Source of the DNA: SLLG01 sp964403935
GTDB taxonomy: Bacteria > Verrucomicrobiota > Verrucomicrobiia > Opitutales > Oceanipulchritudinaceae
NCBI GenBank assembly: GCA_964403935.1
Contig: CAYOIB010000008.1
Coordinates: 1 to 56,643 of the forward strand
Length of the DNA stretch: 56,643 nucleotides
Direction: 5' to 3'
Shown here: piece by piece, positions 9,801 to 17,922 of the stretch
Position numbering within the stretch: the first letter of the stretch is position 1
How the letters are laid out: every line of letters starts with the position of its first letter
The notes under the pieces: model-generated
Databases searched by the model: none
Told to the model about the DNA's origin: nothing
What the model saw: the letters and a program-made list of their open reading frames with translations, nothing else
Position numbers and translations under genes: made by a program

Positions 9801-10409
9801 AACCTCATCGACCTTTTCGATATTGTGGGTCGGAAGGTGGATCCGCGCCACGCTGATTTCGTCAATGTACCCCAAAACTTCAAGGTACTCGCTGACCCCT
9901 GCCAGCTGATCCATGGAAACCTGAATAAGCAGTTCTTCCGCATTGTAGGCACCTGTCCAGCTGGACGTCCACTCTCCGCCCCCGTCGCGCTCCCAGGTCG
10001 AGGCCATCCGCACCGGCATCGGCAAGTCTTCCGTCCGGAATACCACGTCAACCTCGTAACGAGCACCCGCAGCAGGTTCTACACGGTACTCGATAATCTC
10101 CTGCACCGATTTGACGCCCATGGGCGATTGGCGCATTGTCTCCTCAAGAACCGCTTCAAGCGTCAGGTCAGCCACTGGGTCCACTGAGCCCTCAAAGGCG
10201 ACGTCAACCATGTCCACCGTCTCACGAGAGAAGGGCTCACCCACAGAAAGCCGCGCTGGCTTCAGGGTAATTCCATTTGAAGTTGTTTCTGCCGCTGATG
10301 GGTGGGCCGAGTCCGTGGCCCCTGGGCGGGTTGAAAGAAACCCGATAGAGACGACTGCCGCCAAGACTCCAAAACTAATCCTTACCGCGTTTTTCTTTTC
10401 TTTGATCAT
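6828..10409 (-). CDS. Secreted subtilisin-like protease with PKD and discoidin-like repeats
   Basis: An in-frame ATG lies farther upstream at 10475, but the start at 10409 is preferred because GGAG lies nine bases before it and MIKEKKNAVRISFGVLAAVVSIGF begins a normal signal peptide. Peptidase S8 residues: Asp269 (GLVDNGHN), His321 (SSHGTQVA), oxyanion Asn411 (AAAGNS), Ser464 (SATSFSTP, a divergent form of GTSMAxP). Then follow a Pro-rich linker, a PKD domain (~550-635), a discoidin/F5-8C-like module, an FN3-like domain, a second copy of the discoidin-like module (both contain LVSGNDAPERDP) and a C-terminal module with QLESSTDLVNWT and FFRVQV, common in secreted verrucomicrobial proteins. It has no PEP-CTERM tail. 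It may degrade environmental protein or mature surface proteins. Confidence 0.9.
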   Translation of the reverse strand: MIKEKKNAVRISFGVLAAVVSIGFLSTRPGATDSAHPSAAETTSNGITLKPARLSVGEPFSRETVDMVDVAFEGSVDPVADLTLEAVLEETMRQSPMGVKSVQEIIEYRVEPAAGARYEVDVVFRTEDLPMPVRMASTWERDGGGEWTSSWTGAYNAEELLIQVSMDQLAGVSEYLEVLGYIDEISVARIHLPTHNIEKVDEVLAWVQATDGVEVASLHHLIFPAAAPNDPGYGNDWALKKIDPEGAWAAMPQGAVTPSGKRIIIGLVDNGHNTDNPDLYRWVNPGEVLNGKDSDGNNFVDDLYGWNFDSKSNDVNTGSSHGTQVARIAGAINNNGMGNASPAGHVTLLPAIYSASGAGNLFHALDAASYSISHGAKVVNLSLVGSGGPFWLGIARFAANENALLVAAAGNSNKDTTEYPLYPGSLNEPNVITVGASTQSDTKAGSSSFSKTRVHLFAPGSATSFSTPLVSSAAALLYAQDENRTWQEVKDLILAGVDTPSGLSNFSVSGGRLNLSRSITLGAGSGGSKPPPSTPKPNPVPEPEPINSAPIAKLTGTPLSGTAPLQVSFNASSSSDPDGDALTYAWTFGNGSTASGQANRSYTYTAAGTFTAKVTVSDGEFSRSATVTVNVAPEPTDGSIASWVDTKDYRLGVSAENAGKKEGLAQLVDGKDTTKWLAHTDRTIFEVEFAADARVIGVILVSGNDAPERDPSRLELISLENGDKVDVTVPTFSGRRQTQEVAFSSTPSGSRWRIIMHNRGGAITQLSEMRFVLAKPEPIIPAVPVLGASISGPTEAAVSWSLSTVVDTINLQYSKDGGSFQNLGNANGNGALFGSIKAGNLNAGSSYAFRARGSIGSVTGNWSAPVVVQVPMPEPEAEPEPEVDLLPAVSMAQWVQLPKYRVGVSLENSSRNEGLKELLDGKDGTKWLAFGSEGIFELELSKGLAIGGFVLVSGNDAPERDPAKIEFISHDTRERVVVTIPDFTARKQAKTIKLSAPLEGSRWRMIMRNRSGAIIQLAEFSLLLAEPVEQSRPSGGTGSDSGLTLKAWLSKKGYDENENPMDPAVNHQGAPLALVYALGLAETDAPGSGLEPVGESSAAGPRLPEIRVANGGQLEFVFWRNRNASEAVLQLESSTDLVNWTVIDKFYPYEPIPEREGWVVEDRGESLQRISLRASQANGAPEFFRVQVRLIEE

Positions 10410-10912
10410 GTCCGTCGTTTCTCCAAATTTAGTGTGTGCGGATAATGGGATTGAGGAAAACAACCCATGCCTCAAGCAGAACCATAGGGTATTCCCCTAG
10501 TTTAGCGGCCGATTTACAATCCAGGGCCAATCAGCTAGGTTTACGCTCTTCGATGGTCAAGTTTTAGTAAATCTCTAAAACGAGAGAACTTAAATCTTCC
10601 TAACATGCTGAATATCAACATGAAATACCGCCCACACACAGCCGGAACTTCCAAAAAACTTTCGTTCCTAACGGAATTTAACCAAGTTGATCTAATGCAA
10701 TCCACCGGACGGTTGTCCTTACCATATTAACGTAAGGAGAATACTTGGGCCGTCACAAACTAAGCCTTATACCCTATACGATTGCGAATTTTATCCCGTC
10801 TCGTCTGCTATAAACGCGTATTGTCCTTGCCAAATTGATAAAAGAACGCAGGATCTGACTTGGAAAGTGGGTTTCTGGCCCAACCCATCCGACATCATGT
10901 TCCCTCTCGCTT
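10410..10912. other. Divergent intergenic region between protease and EPS operon
   Basis: About 500 bases with no convincing gene; AT-rich compared with its neighbours. One candidate plus-strand promoter is TTGGGC at 10745-10750, a 17-base spacer and TATACC at 10768-10773, about 140 bases before the EPS export gene. No hairpin or repeat stands out. Confidence 0.4.
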
Positions 10913-11545
10913 ATGGATTCCGTCCGACTCACTCTTCTCGTTCTTGCCTGCTTTTTCTGTGGCGCGTCTGCTTCCGCGCAAGAGGGAGCCGAGGCAGAGG
11001 CCTTAACCCAACCGGAAGCGGCTCTGGCCGTTCCGGATAACTACAAGTTGCGCCCCGGTGATTCCATTCAGGTGCTGGTTTACGGCGAACCGGACCTGTC
11101 TTTTGGCCAACACATTGACACAAGTGGCCGGGTTATGCTTCCGCTGGCCGGTCCGCTCACCCTGGAAGGGCGAACAACCCGGGAAGCCGAGGCGGCGTTA
11201 CGGGCAGCCTATATAGAAGCCGAGATTCTGATCGCCCCGCACGTATCCCTTCAGGTAACGGGGTATTCGCCCCGCCAGTTCTACATCTTTGGCGAAGTCC
11301 ACGCCCCCGGCGTGAAAGCCTTCCCGCTTGATGCCACCAGTCTGGACATTCTCCAGGTTCTTTCGATGGCCGGTTCGTTTACGGACCTCGCCCGCCGTAA
11401 CCGAGTGAGAATTACCCGCGTGGAGGCCGACGGCAACGAGAACACCCTCGTCGTCGATGTCGACAAATTGATGACCGGATCCGGCGACACCACCATTCGG
11501 ATTTTCCCAAACGATCGCATCTTTGTTCCTCAGCGTATATGGTAA
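10913..11545 (+). CDS. Polysaccharide export protein (Wza-like, SLBB)
   Basis: 210 residues with an N-terminal signal peptide ending near GASASAQ. The poly-export domain starts at YKLRPGDSIQVLVYGEPDLS (residues ~43-120) and is followed by one SLBB-type domain (FYIFGEVHAPGVKAFPLDA, ~125-200). It is smaller than E. coli Wza (about 380 residues) and probably lacks the C-terminal outer-membrane helix, as in short Wza homologues that work with a separate barrel. The barrel gene two genes downstream would fit that partner role. First gene of the exopolysaccharide operon. Confidence 0.92.
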   Translation: MDSVRLTLLVLACFFCGASASAQEGAEAEALTQPEAALAVPDNYKLRPGDSIQVLVYGEPDLSFGQHIDTSGRVMLPLAGPLTLEGRTTREAEAALRAAYIEAEILIAPHVSLQVTGYSPRQFYIFGEVHAPGVKAFPLDATSLDILQVLSMAGSFTDLARRNRVRITRVEADGNENTLVVDVDKLMTGSGDTTIRIFPNDRIFVPQRIW

Positions 11546-11607
11546 CTCTGTTTTTCTGACTTTAGCCCTCCCTCTCGGCCCATCTGTCACCTTAGCTTGC
11601 TCTCGCC

Positions 11608-13854
11608 ATGTCTTCATTCCCACCGTCCCACAACGACTCGGACTCCGCAGGAAATCCGCCTCGCACACGCCGGCGCAAGCCAAGGCCAGTGTCGACTTCC
11701 TCATGGAAGCTTTCCTGGCAGGACTATGCCAGCATGGTTCGGGAGTACTGGTACCTCGGGGCCATCCTCGGAGCGATTATCGCAGGGGCCTGGACCTATC
11801 GCGCCTATCAAGGGATCCCCCTTTATCGTTCCTCGGCGACCGTCCTGTTTGAGATTGAACGCGACCGAGTGCTCAACATCGAGGAAGTGCGGGACACATC
11901 CATCCGGAGCGCCCCTGACTTGGTTCTGCGAAGTCATATGGCAGACCTGCGCAGCAGTTCCTTTCGACAGCGGGTGATCGAAACGCTCTCAGAGGAAGAA
12001 AAGGAGCTTATCCTTAGGGATTATAGGACGGAGGATTCCCCCGACCCCAGCCTCCACGGCACGATTGCGACCTCGAATCATATCCGTCAGGTCAACGCGA
12101 ATATCTTTGCCATCGAGTTCCACCACCGAAATCCGGAGGCGGCTCAGCTCCTGGCCAATCGCTTTACCCGTGAGTTTGACCGGGCTTTGACCGATCGGGG
12201 GCGGGAAGGCAGTGATTCAGCCATTCGATTTCTCCGAGCCCAGTCGGAAGAACACCGGCTCCGTGTCGAACGGGGTGAACTCGCCGTGCAACGTTACCGG
12301 CAGGAGCGAGATCTCGTCTCCCTCGAAGAGAGCCAGAACCTTGTCCTTGAACGCCTCAAGACCCTGAGCGGATCTCTCAACGCGGCAAAGCTCGAATTCC
12401 TGGGACTGGAGACAGCCATCCGCCAACTGGATGAAACCGTCGAATCCGGGGAAAACCTTCTCCGACTGCCCTTCATCGCACAGCACGAGAGCGTCATTCA
12501 GAGGTTGGAGGAAAAGCGCCGCCTCGAGGCAGAACGCGATCTACTCAGCCTCCGCTACGGGGCTCGTCACCCACTGATGATCTCGAATCGGACAGGCCTG
12601 GAGGTCGTTGAGCGCCAATTGGAGGATGGTGTCAATCGGGCCATCAGCAGTCTGCGGGAGAACTTCATTGCTCAACAGGCCCGCGTGATTACCTTTCAGA
12701 AAGCCCTCTCGGAGGCGGAACAGGAAGCGCTCGAGCTCGATAAAGCCGCCATCGACTACAACGTCCTTCGCCGAAAGCTGGCGGCCGACAAGGAGATGTT
12801 TTCCCAAGTCCACCAGCGCCTGAATGAGGCGATCATCTCCAGCCAGCTTGCCAGCACGAATATGCGTGTCATCGATCCGGCTTTCAGAGCGGGATCTCCA
12901 TTTTCCCCGGACACCACGAAGATTGTGCCCACGGCACTCGGGATCTTCCTTCTCTTCGGCCTAACGGTGCCCGTGCTCTATGGGGTGCTCCGCGGTCGTC
13001 TCAAGACTTCGCAGGAAGTCGAGTCCTACATCGGCAAACCTTTCCTCGGAGTGGTTCACAAGTTCTCCCGTCGTAAACACAAGGCGTTGGGACGCCTCGT
13101 CATCGACCGGACTGATCCCGTCGCCCTCGAGCAATTTCGCGCGATCTATAGCCAACTTCTCATTCAAAAGGAAGACGACGAGAACCACACCTACGTTATT
13201 TCCAGCCTCATTCCCCGCGAGGGGAAGAGCTTTGTCACGAGCAACCTTGCCTCCACCTTCTGCCGCCACCACCACCGTGTGCTCGTGATCGACGGCGACC
13301 TCCGCCGCCCCACCCTCCATAAGCAATATCAGGTCGAAAATGACCGGGGCATTGTTAAGTGGTACCGCGAACACGCTCAGGCAGACGATGAAATCAACTT
13401 TTCCAACCTGGGCCTGATCCCTCTGGCGGACAACCTCGATTTCATCCCGGCCGGAGGCTACACAAACGAACCCACCGAGATCATACAATCCGACGCCTTC
13501 AACCGACTGATGACTTATCTCAAGACGGTTTACGATGTGGTGATTATTGACACGCCCCCAGCCGGTGTCTTCTCGGATGCCCTCTGCTTTGGAGAGTTTT
13601 GCGACAAGTACCTCCTCGTTGTTGCCCCGAACAAGCACCCCCGCAGCGTGGTCCGATCCGTCGTTCGTCAACTTGATCAATCGTCCTCCTCGGTCACAGG
13701 CATCATCTTCAACGGCCTCTCCAAGGGCAGCAGCAAACGGACCGGGACAAAGTATTACCACTATTCGAAATACGCTTCGAAATACTACGCCGTACACCCG
13801 GAAGAGAGCGGGGAAACCGCTCCACAGGGCCAGGCCTCATCGAAATCCACCTGA
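11608..13854 (+). CDS. Polysaccharide co-polymerase / BY-kinase (Wzc-like)
   Basis: 748 residues. A basic Pro-rich N terminus, a first transmembrane helix (~48-66, YLGAILGAIIAGAWTY), a periplasmic Wzz/GNVR domain with long coiled coils (~150-420), a second helix (~450-468) and a cytoplasmic tyrosine-kinase domain. Walker A is IPREGKSF (~535), Walker A' is VLVIDGDLRRP and Walker B is VVIIDTPPAG. The C terminus carries a Tyr cluster (KYYHYSKYASKYY), the autophosphorylation tail of bacterial tyrosine kinases. It should control chain length and export of the polymer together with the Wza-like protein upstream. Confidence 0.93.
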   Translation: MSSFPPSHNDSDSAGNPPRTRRRKPRPVSTSSWKLSWQDYASMVREYWYLGAILGAIIAGAWTYRAYQGIPLYRSSATVLFEIERDRVLNIEEVRDTSIRSAPDLVLRSHMADLRSSSFRQRVIETLSEEEKELILRDYRTEDSPDPSLHGTIATSNHIRQVNANIFAIEFHHRNPEAAQLLANRFTREFDRALTDRGREGSDSAIRFLRAQSEEHRLRVERGELAVQRYRQERDLVSLEESQNLVLERLKTLSGSLNAAKLEFLGLETAIRQLDETVESGENLLRLPFIAQHESVIQRLEEKRRLEAERDLLSLRYGARHPLMISNRTGLEVVERQLEDGVNRAISSLRENFIAQQARVITFQKALSEAEQEALELDKAAIDYNVLRRKLAADKEMFSQVHQRLNEAIISSQLASTNMRVIDPAFRAGSPFSPDTTKIVPTALGIFLLFGLTVPVLYGVLRGRLKTSQEVESYIGKPFLGVVHKFSRRKHKALGRLVIDRTDPVALEQFRAIYSQLLIQKEDDENHTYVISSLIPREGKSFVTSNLASTFCRHHHRVLVIDGDLRRPTLHKQYQVENDRGIVKWYREHAQADDEINFSNLGLIPLADNLDFIPAGGYTNEPTEIIQSDAFNRLMTYLKTVYDVVIIDTPPAGVFSDALCFGEFCDKYLLVVAPNKHPRSVVRSVVRQLDQSSSSVTGIIFNGLSKGSSKRTGTKYYHYSKYASKYYAVHPEESGETAPQGQASSKST

Positions 13855-13936
13855 TCGTTTTGCAGCAATCGCAAGACACGTGCATTGTCATCGGGCAACA
13901 GATCACAGCTCGGCAAAACGCCCGGAACGCAGCTGG

Positions 13937-14012
13937 CAGCGGTCAGGGGCCACTCCAATTCCGACCTTGACCCTCCGCTTGCCCCCCGCTCTGATTCGGC
14001 CCCTGACCGCTG
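13937..14012. repeat. 15-bp perfect inverted repeat between kinase and barrel genes
   Basis: CAGCGGTCAGGGGCC at 13937-13951 is exactly complemented by GGCCCCTGACCGCTG at 13998-14012, separated by 46 bases. It lies between two same-strand genes of the EPS operon, within the leader of the barrel gene. No T tract follows, so it is not a standard terminator. It may be an mRNA-stabilising or processing hairpin, or a small mobile repeat. Confidence 0.75.
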
Positions 14013-14058
14013 TACCGCCCTCGTGATCAAACGATCTTGTATTAACCACCGACACGTC

Positions 14059-15189
14059 ATGTATCGCAACCTCTCTGTCGCCCTTCTCGCATCCTTCCTG
14101 TTCACCCTGCCGGCCTCGGCTCTCTTCTACTTTGGCGGGGGTGAAGCGGTTCTCATCACGACCGCCGAACTGGAATACGACAGCAACATCGGCGCAAACT
14201 CGATGGAGGAAGAGGACTTTATTGCCCGGGGCTTTGTCGGCCTGAACTATATCCGCCCGTTCCGCCATTTTGATCTCGGTGGGGGGGTGGGCCTCCGAGG
14301 CTTGAAGTATTTCGATCATTCACAACGCGATGACCTTAATTGGGAATTCAATATCTTTCTCTCCCCCACCGCCGAATTTGGAACACGCTTCTGGACATTG
14401 AGCACCGACATTGGCATCCGACGTGTGACCAAAGCGGATGAAGATAGAGGCGAGCTTGTGACAACGGACAACTACTGGGCGGGGGCCACACTGACGATCA
14501 CCCCAACGCCGCGCTACTATGTGGAAACCGGGATCCAGTACATGGTTACAGATCCCAAGGATCTGGATATTGCCGAGCGCCGCACCCTTAGAAATCACGC
14601 TGCTGCAGGCTGGAAACTCGGACCCCGCTATTTCATCTTCGGCCGCATTGATCGTGAGGAAACCCGGACGGACAGGGATTATGCACCCGTCAACCGGATC
14701 GATAACCTCGTCTGGAGTTACTCTGTCGGCCTCAATGGGCAGATTTCTAACCGTTTGTCAGGCTCCGCATCTGTCGGTATCAGCCAACGGAAAATTGGCA
14801 CTACGGGTGAAACGGATTCCACCCCGATTTTTTCTCTCGGCCTGGACTACGTTGTCGATCGCCTGACCACAGCCCGGCTCTCCGGATCCAGGTATTACAC
14901 CGCCTCGCTCCTCGATACCAACCAGACCAATACGCAGCTGATGCTTTCGGTTGATCGGACCCTCCGGAGAGATCTCACCGGAACGGGGTATGTTTCTTTT
15001 ATCGAACGACGCTTTTTGGGTATGGACAGGCGCGACCATGCCTATACCGGTGGCTTCATCCTCTCCTATGATGTCGCTGCCTGGGGTCGGCTTGAATGGG
15101 GTGCCTCCCATACCATGCAGGAATCGCGGGATCCAAACTTCGACTACAATCGCACGCGCGTCTTTGTTCAGCTAAATGGCTCTTTCTGA
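14059..15189 (+). CDS. Outer-membrane beta-barrel protein of the EPS locus
   Basis: About 376 residues from the ATG at 14059, chosen because MYRNLSVALLASFLFTLPASA is a clear signal peptide; the in-frame sequence upstream, from 13885, spans the inverted repeat and looks non-coding. The mature protein is alternating hydrophobic/polar beta strands and ends in the aromatic residue F (VFVQLNGSF), typical of BAM-inserted barrels. It resembles putative barrels found beside Wza/Wzc-like genes in exosortase-type EPS loci. Inferred role: outer-membrane pore or partner for polymer export. Confidence 0.85.
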   Translation: MYRNLSVALLASFLFTLPASALFYFGGGEAVLITTAELEYDSNIGANSMEEEDFIARGFVGLNYIRPFRHFDLGGGVGLRGLKYFDHSQRDDLNWEFNIFLSPTAEFGTRFWTLSTDIGIRRVTKADEDRGELVTTDNYWAGATLTITPTPRYYVETGIQYMVTDPKDLDIAERRTLRNHAAAGWKLGPRYFIFGRIDREETRTDRDYAPVNRIDNLVWSYSVGLNGQISNRLSGSASVGISQRKIGTTGETDSTPIFSLGLDYVVDRLTTARLSGSRYYTASLLDTNQTNTQLMLSVDRTLRRDLTGTGYVSFIERRFLGMDRRDHAYTGGFILSYDVAAWGRLEWGASHTMQESRDPNFDYNRTRVFVQLNGSF

Positions 15190-15216
15190 GAAAACATTGC
15201 TGAAAAACCCATTCTT

Positions 15217-15258
15217 GAAGCCGTCAGCAATCCGCAGACCAAAACTGGGGACGGCTTC
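15217..15258 (+). promoter_or_regulatory. Inverted repeat with an alternative hairpin before the acyltransferase
   Basis: GAAGCCGTC (15217-15225) is complementary to GACGGCTTC (15250-15258). The right arm also overlaps a second possible hairpin, CGGCT-TCGT-AGCCG. The two folds exclude each other, an arrangement seen in attenuators. It ends about 23 bases before the acyltransferase start. Function unproven. Confidence 0.35.
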
Positions 15259-15281
15259 GTAGCCGGAAGGGCGCGAGAGAC

Positions 15282-15869
15282 ATGAAGCGCTTTGTGCTCT
15301 GGTTGTTAAAGCAGAAGACGGCCTTCGAGTGGCGGCTCCGGGCTTCTTGGTTCAAGTTTCTGGGCGTCCGATTACGAGGTACCGTCAACCTCAAGCGAGT
15401 CTCGATTACCCGGAATTTTGGCGACATCGAGATTCACGACCAGACCACTCTGGATGATCACGTGGTTCTGCTCACTTCGGGATCATCCGCCACATCCCCC
15501 AAGATCCTGATAGGGACGGGTTGCTATATCAACCGCCACGCGTTTCTCGATGCCTCTGAAAGAATTGAGATCGGAAACGATGTCATGATCGGGCCATTTG
15601 CCTACATAACCGACCATGATCACGGAACCCTCCCGAACATCCCGATCAAGCACCAGGAACTGAATTCGGCAGCCGTTCGCATTGGTCACGATGTCTGGAT
15701 TGGAACCCATTCTGTCATCCTCAAAGGCGTCACCATTGGCGATCATGCTATCATCGCTGCCGGAGCCGTCGTCACCAAGGATGTGCCATCTGGAAGTGTC
15801 GTCGGCGGCGTCCCCGCAAACCGGATTCGCCAGCGCTCCTCTCTGACCTCCCCCCCACCTTGCTCCTAA
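15282..15869 (+). CDS. Hexapeptide-repeat acyltransferase (WcaF/CatB-like)
   Basis: 195 residues with a left-handed beta-helix of [LIV]-G-x4 repeats (IGTGCYI, IGNDVMIGP, IGHDVWIGTHSVI, IGDHAIIAAGAVV) and the closing VVGGVPANRIR typical of LbH acetyltransferases. The probable catalytic His is in the ITDHDHGT loop. It would transfer acetyl or another acyl group from CoA onto a sugar of the exopolysaccharide or its lipid-linked precursor. It ends one base before the next gene's start codon region, so the pair is translationally coupled. Confidence 0.87.
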   Translation: MKRFVLWLLKQKTAFEWRLRASWFKFLGVRLRGTVNLKRVSITRNFGDIEIHDQTTLDDHVVLLTSGSSATSPKILIGTGCYINRHAFLDASERIEIGNDVMIGPFAYITDHDHGTLPNIPIKHQELNSAAVRIGHDVWIGTHSVILKGVTIGDHAIIAAGAVVTKDVPSGSVVGGVPANRIRQRSSLTSPPPCS

Positions 15870-15870
15870 A

Positions 15871-16785
15871 ATGAATCAACCTTTCTTCAGTGTCGTTATT
15901 CCCACCTACAACCGGTGCGATTACCTCGCGGCAACGCTTGATTCAATTCGCTCACAGACATTTCGCGCCTTCGAAGTCATCGTTGTGGACAATGAATCAG
16001 ATGACGGAACAGCCGAGATGATCCGGGAGCGTCCGGAAGAGATTCATTATGTGCGCGAAAGGAATCCGGGACCCGGCCCCGCCCGTAACATTGGCATTCG
16101 GGAAGCCAAGGGTGAGTATATTGCGTTTCTTGACAGCGATGACCTCTGGTTTCCATGGACCTTGGAAACCTATGCTCAGGTGATCAAACAAACAGACTCA
16201 CCTGCCTTCCTCAGTGGCCGCCCACGCATCTTCAGCAAGGCCACGGCCCTCGATCGGGAGGTGCCGGAAGGAGCCCCCCAATGGAACGCCTTTCAGGACT
16301 ATCTGGCTTCCGGGGATCAATGGCGATGGCACGGGGTCTCTTCCTTTGTCATCCGCCGCGACGCTCTTCTCCAGATTGGCTGCTTCGAAAAACAACCCAT
16401 GAACGCCGAGGATGCAGACCTCGCTCTTCGATTGGGAACAACGCCGGGCTTTATTGAAATTACGCGCCCGGTTCTTTTTGGGTACCGGACTCATGAGAAT
16501 AACCTCACGATGAATGCAGGCGAAAACCTCAAGGGCATTCACAGCATGATTGCAAAAGAGACCGCGGGAGACTTTCCCGGAGGCGCAGCCCGTCAGCGTG
16601 AACGCCTAACCATCATCACGCGTCACATTCGCCCCCTCTCAATATCCTGCTTGAAAAAGGGTCAAACAAGGGAAGCCCGCGGGCTCTACGCCCGAACCTG
16701 GCGCTGGAATCTTCGGCTGTTGAGATTTGGGTATCTTTTTGGATTTCCCTTTCTCTGGCTTCGCGAATGTTTTCGGGGAAAATAG
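15871..16785 (+). CDS. Family 2 glycosyltransferase
   Basis: 304 residues. GT-A fold signature: FSVVIPTYNRCDYLAATL, VIVVDNESDDGT, the GPGPARNIGIREAKGEYIAFLDSDD segment carrying the metal-binding DSDD, and a later NAEDADLALRLG acceptor-side motif (ED type). No membrane-spanning helix is obvious except hydrophobic residues near the C terminus (FGYLFGFPFLWL), which may give peripheral attachment. It likely adds a sugar to the lipid-linked repeat unit of the EPS. Confidence 0.88.
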   Translation: MNQPFFSVVIPTYNRCDYLAATLDSIRSQTFRAFEVIVVDNESDDGTAEMIRERPEEIHYVRERNPGPGPARNIGIREAKGEYIAFLDSDDLWFPWTLETYAQVIKQTDSPAFLSGRPRIFSKATALDREVPEGAPQWNAFQDYLASGDQWRWHGVSSFVIRRDALLQIGCFEKQPMNAEDADLALRLGTTPGFIEITRPVLFGYRTHENNLTMNAGENLKGIHSMIAKETAGDFPGGAARQRERLTIITRHIRPLSISCLKKGQTREARGLYARTWRWNLRLLRFGYLFGFPFLWLRECFRGK

Positions 16786-16803
16786 AAGAACCTAACGACC
16801 CCG

Positions 16804-17661
16804 TCAGAAGCCCCACCGCTTCACATCTATCCCATAATCGGCTTCAAGTGCTCGCATGTCACCAGCGAGTTCTCGCCGAATGATTGCCTCATCTTCTTCG
16901 GTTAGCAGGGCGGCTTTAGCCGGTGCCGTTCGGGCCATCACGCCTTTTATGAATTCCTTTATCTGCCCGGCAGGAAAGAAGCGCCCGAGACGGTAGACAC
17001 CGTTGCGCGACGCCCATAACTCTGCTGACGTCAGCTTTGGGGTTACGTTTCGCAGGGCAAACTCCGGGGTAAAATCAGGGGCTACACCGATAAAGCGAAA
17101 CAACTTCTGGCAAAGCGCAACTGGCTGGCGAAGCGCCTCGAAATCCACTACCAAATAGCGAGCACGATCGCCGAAAACAGAGCGAAAGCGCGTAATCTGG
17201 GTGTGATAGCGGGAGACATCAAGAAAGTAGGGATCAGAAGGCCGCACCTTTAATGAAAAACTGGGGTTGCCGCGCAAGTGATTCCAGTGCGAACGGATTC
17301 TCTCAAACGGGTTGCGCACCATGTAAATGAACGTCGGCTCGAGTCCCGCAGCCAGAATTCGCTCCGGAATATCCTTTTCCATGGGGAATTTGGTGTATCC
17401 CGTTGAAGCTTCGATTGCCCAGTGATGCGCCTTTCGATTAAACGAATCCCACAAATCCCGATAGCCTTCAACATCCACCCGATGCTTCTGGCGCTGAGAA
17501 AAATACTCCGGTTCCTTGGTTTGGCACGGGCAGATCTGAGGGTGCTGAGCCAGCCAGTCATAGACAGTGGACGTCCCGCACTTCATCGCACCAGGAATGA
17601 TCAGAAAACGATCGTGGGGAATAGCAACATCCTCACGTACAACAAGTTCAGAATTCGACAT
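16804..17661 (-). CDS. Sulfotransferase
   Basis: PAPS-dependent sulfotransferase. The 5'-phosphosulfate loop is PGAMKCGTSTVYDWLAQHP and the 3'-phosphate motif is MVRNPFERIRSHWNH, both characteristic. The ATG at 17661 places the PAPS loop ~20 residues in, as usual for the family; an in-frame ATG at 17796 would add 45 residues without clear similarity. No Shine-Dalgarno decides between them. It is encoded against the direction of the flanking glycosyltransferases, so it has its own promoter. In this setting it most likely sulfates the exopolysaccharide, a modification common in marine bacteria. Confidence 0.87.
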   Translation of the reverse strand: MSNSELVVREDVAIPHDRFLIIPGAMKCGTSTVYDWLAQHPQICPCQTKEPEYFSQRQKHRVDVEGYRDLWDSFNRKAHHWAIEASTGYTKFPMEKDIPERILAAGLEPTFIYMVRNPFERIRSHWNHLRGNPSFSLKVRPSDPYFLDVSRYHTQITRFRSVFGDRARYLVVDFEALRQPVALCQKLFRFIGVAPDFTPEFALRNVTPKLTSAELWASRNGVYRLGRFFPAGQIKEFIKGVMARTAPAKAALLTEEDEAIIRRELAGDMRALEADYGIDVKRWGF

Positions 17662-17922
17662 AACAACAGCCCACTGTGGGATAACGGGAAATTTATGTTC
17701 AGGGGTCCCTTTGGCAAATCCTTTCAAGGAATTCCAAGCGACCCGCATTCGTCTTGGAACTGGCACCTTGACGAACGGCAACACCGTCTTTCTCATAGGG
17801 CGTTATCGAATATGCTTCGCCGCGTCGCGGGAGGCGTCGTCCCTCCGATTTCAGCAAATCGCAAGAGCATGATTTTACGAGGGCGACAGTTCCTTTTCAC
17901 TTTCAAGATCAATTAATCCACC

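Noticed and set aside
12961..13797. 278-codon minus-strand frame opposite the tyrosine kinase domain
   Set aside because: Antisense of a clear BY-kinase domain; no family similarity.
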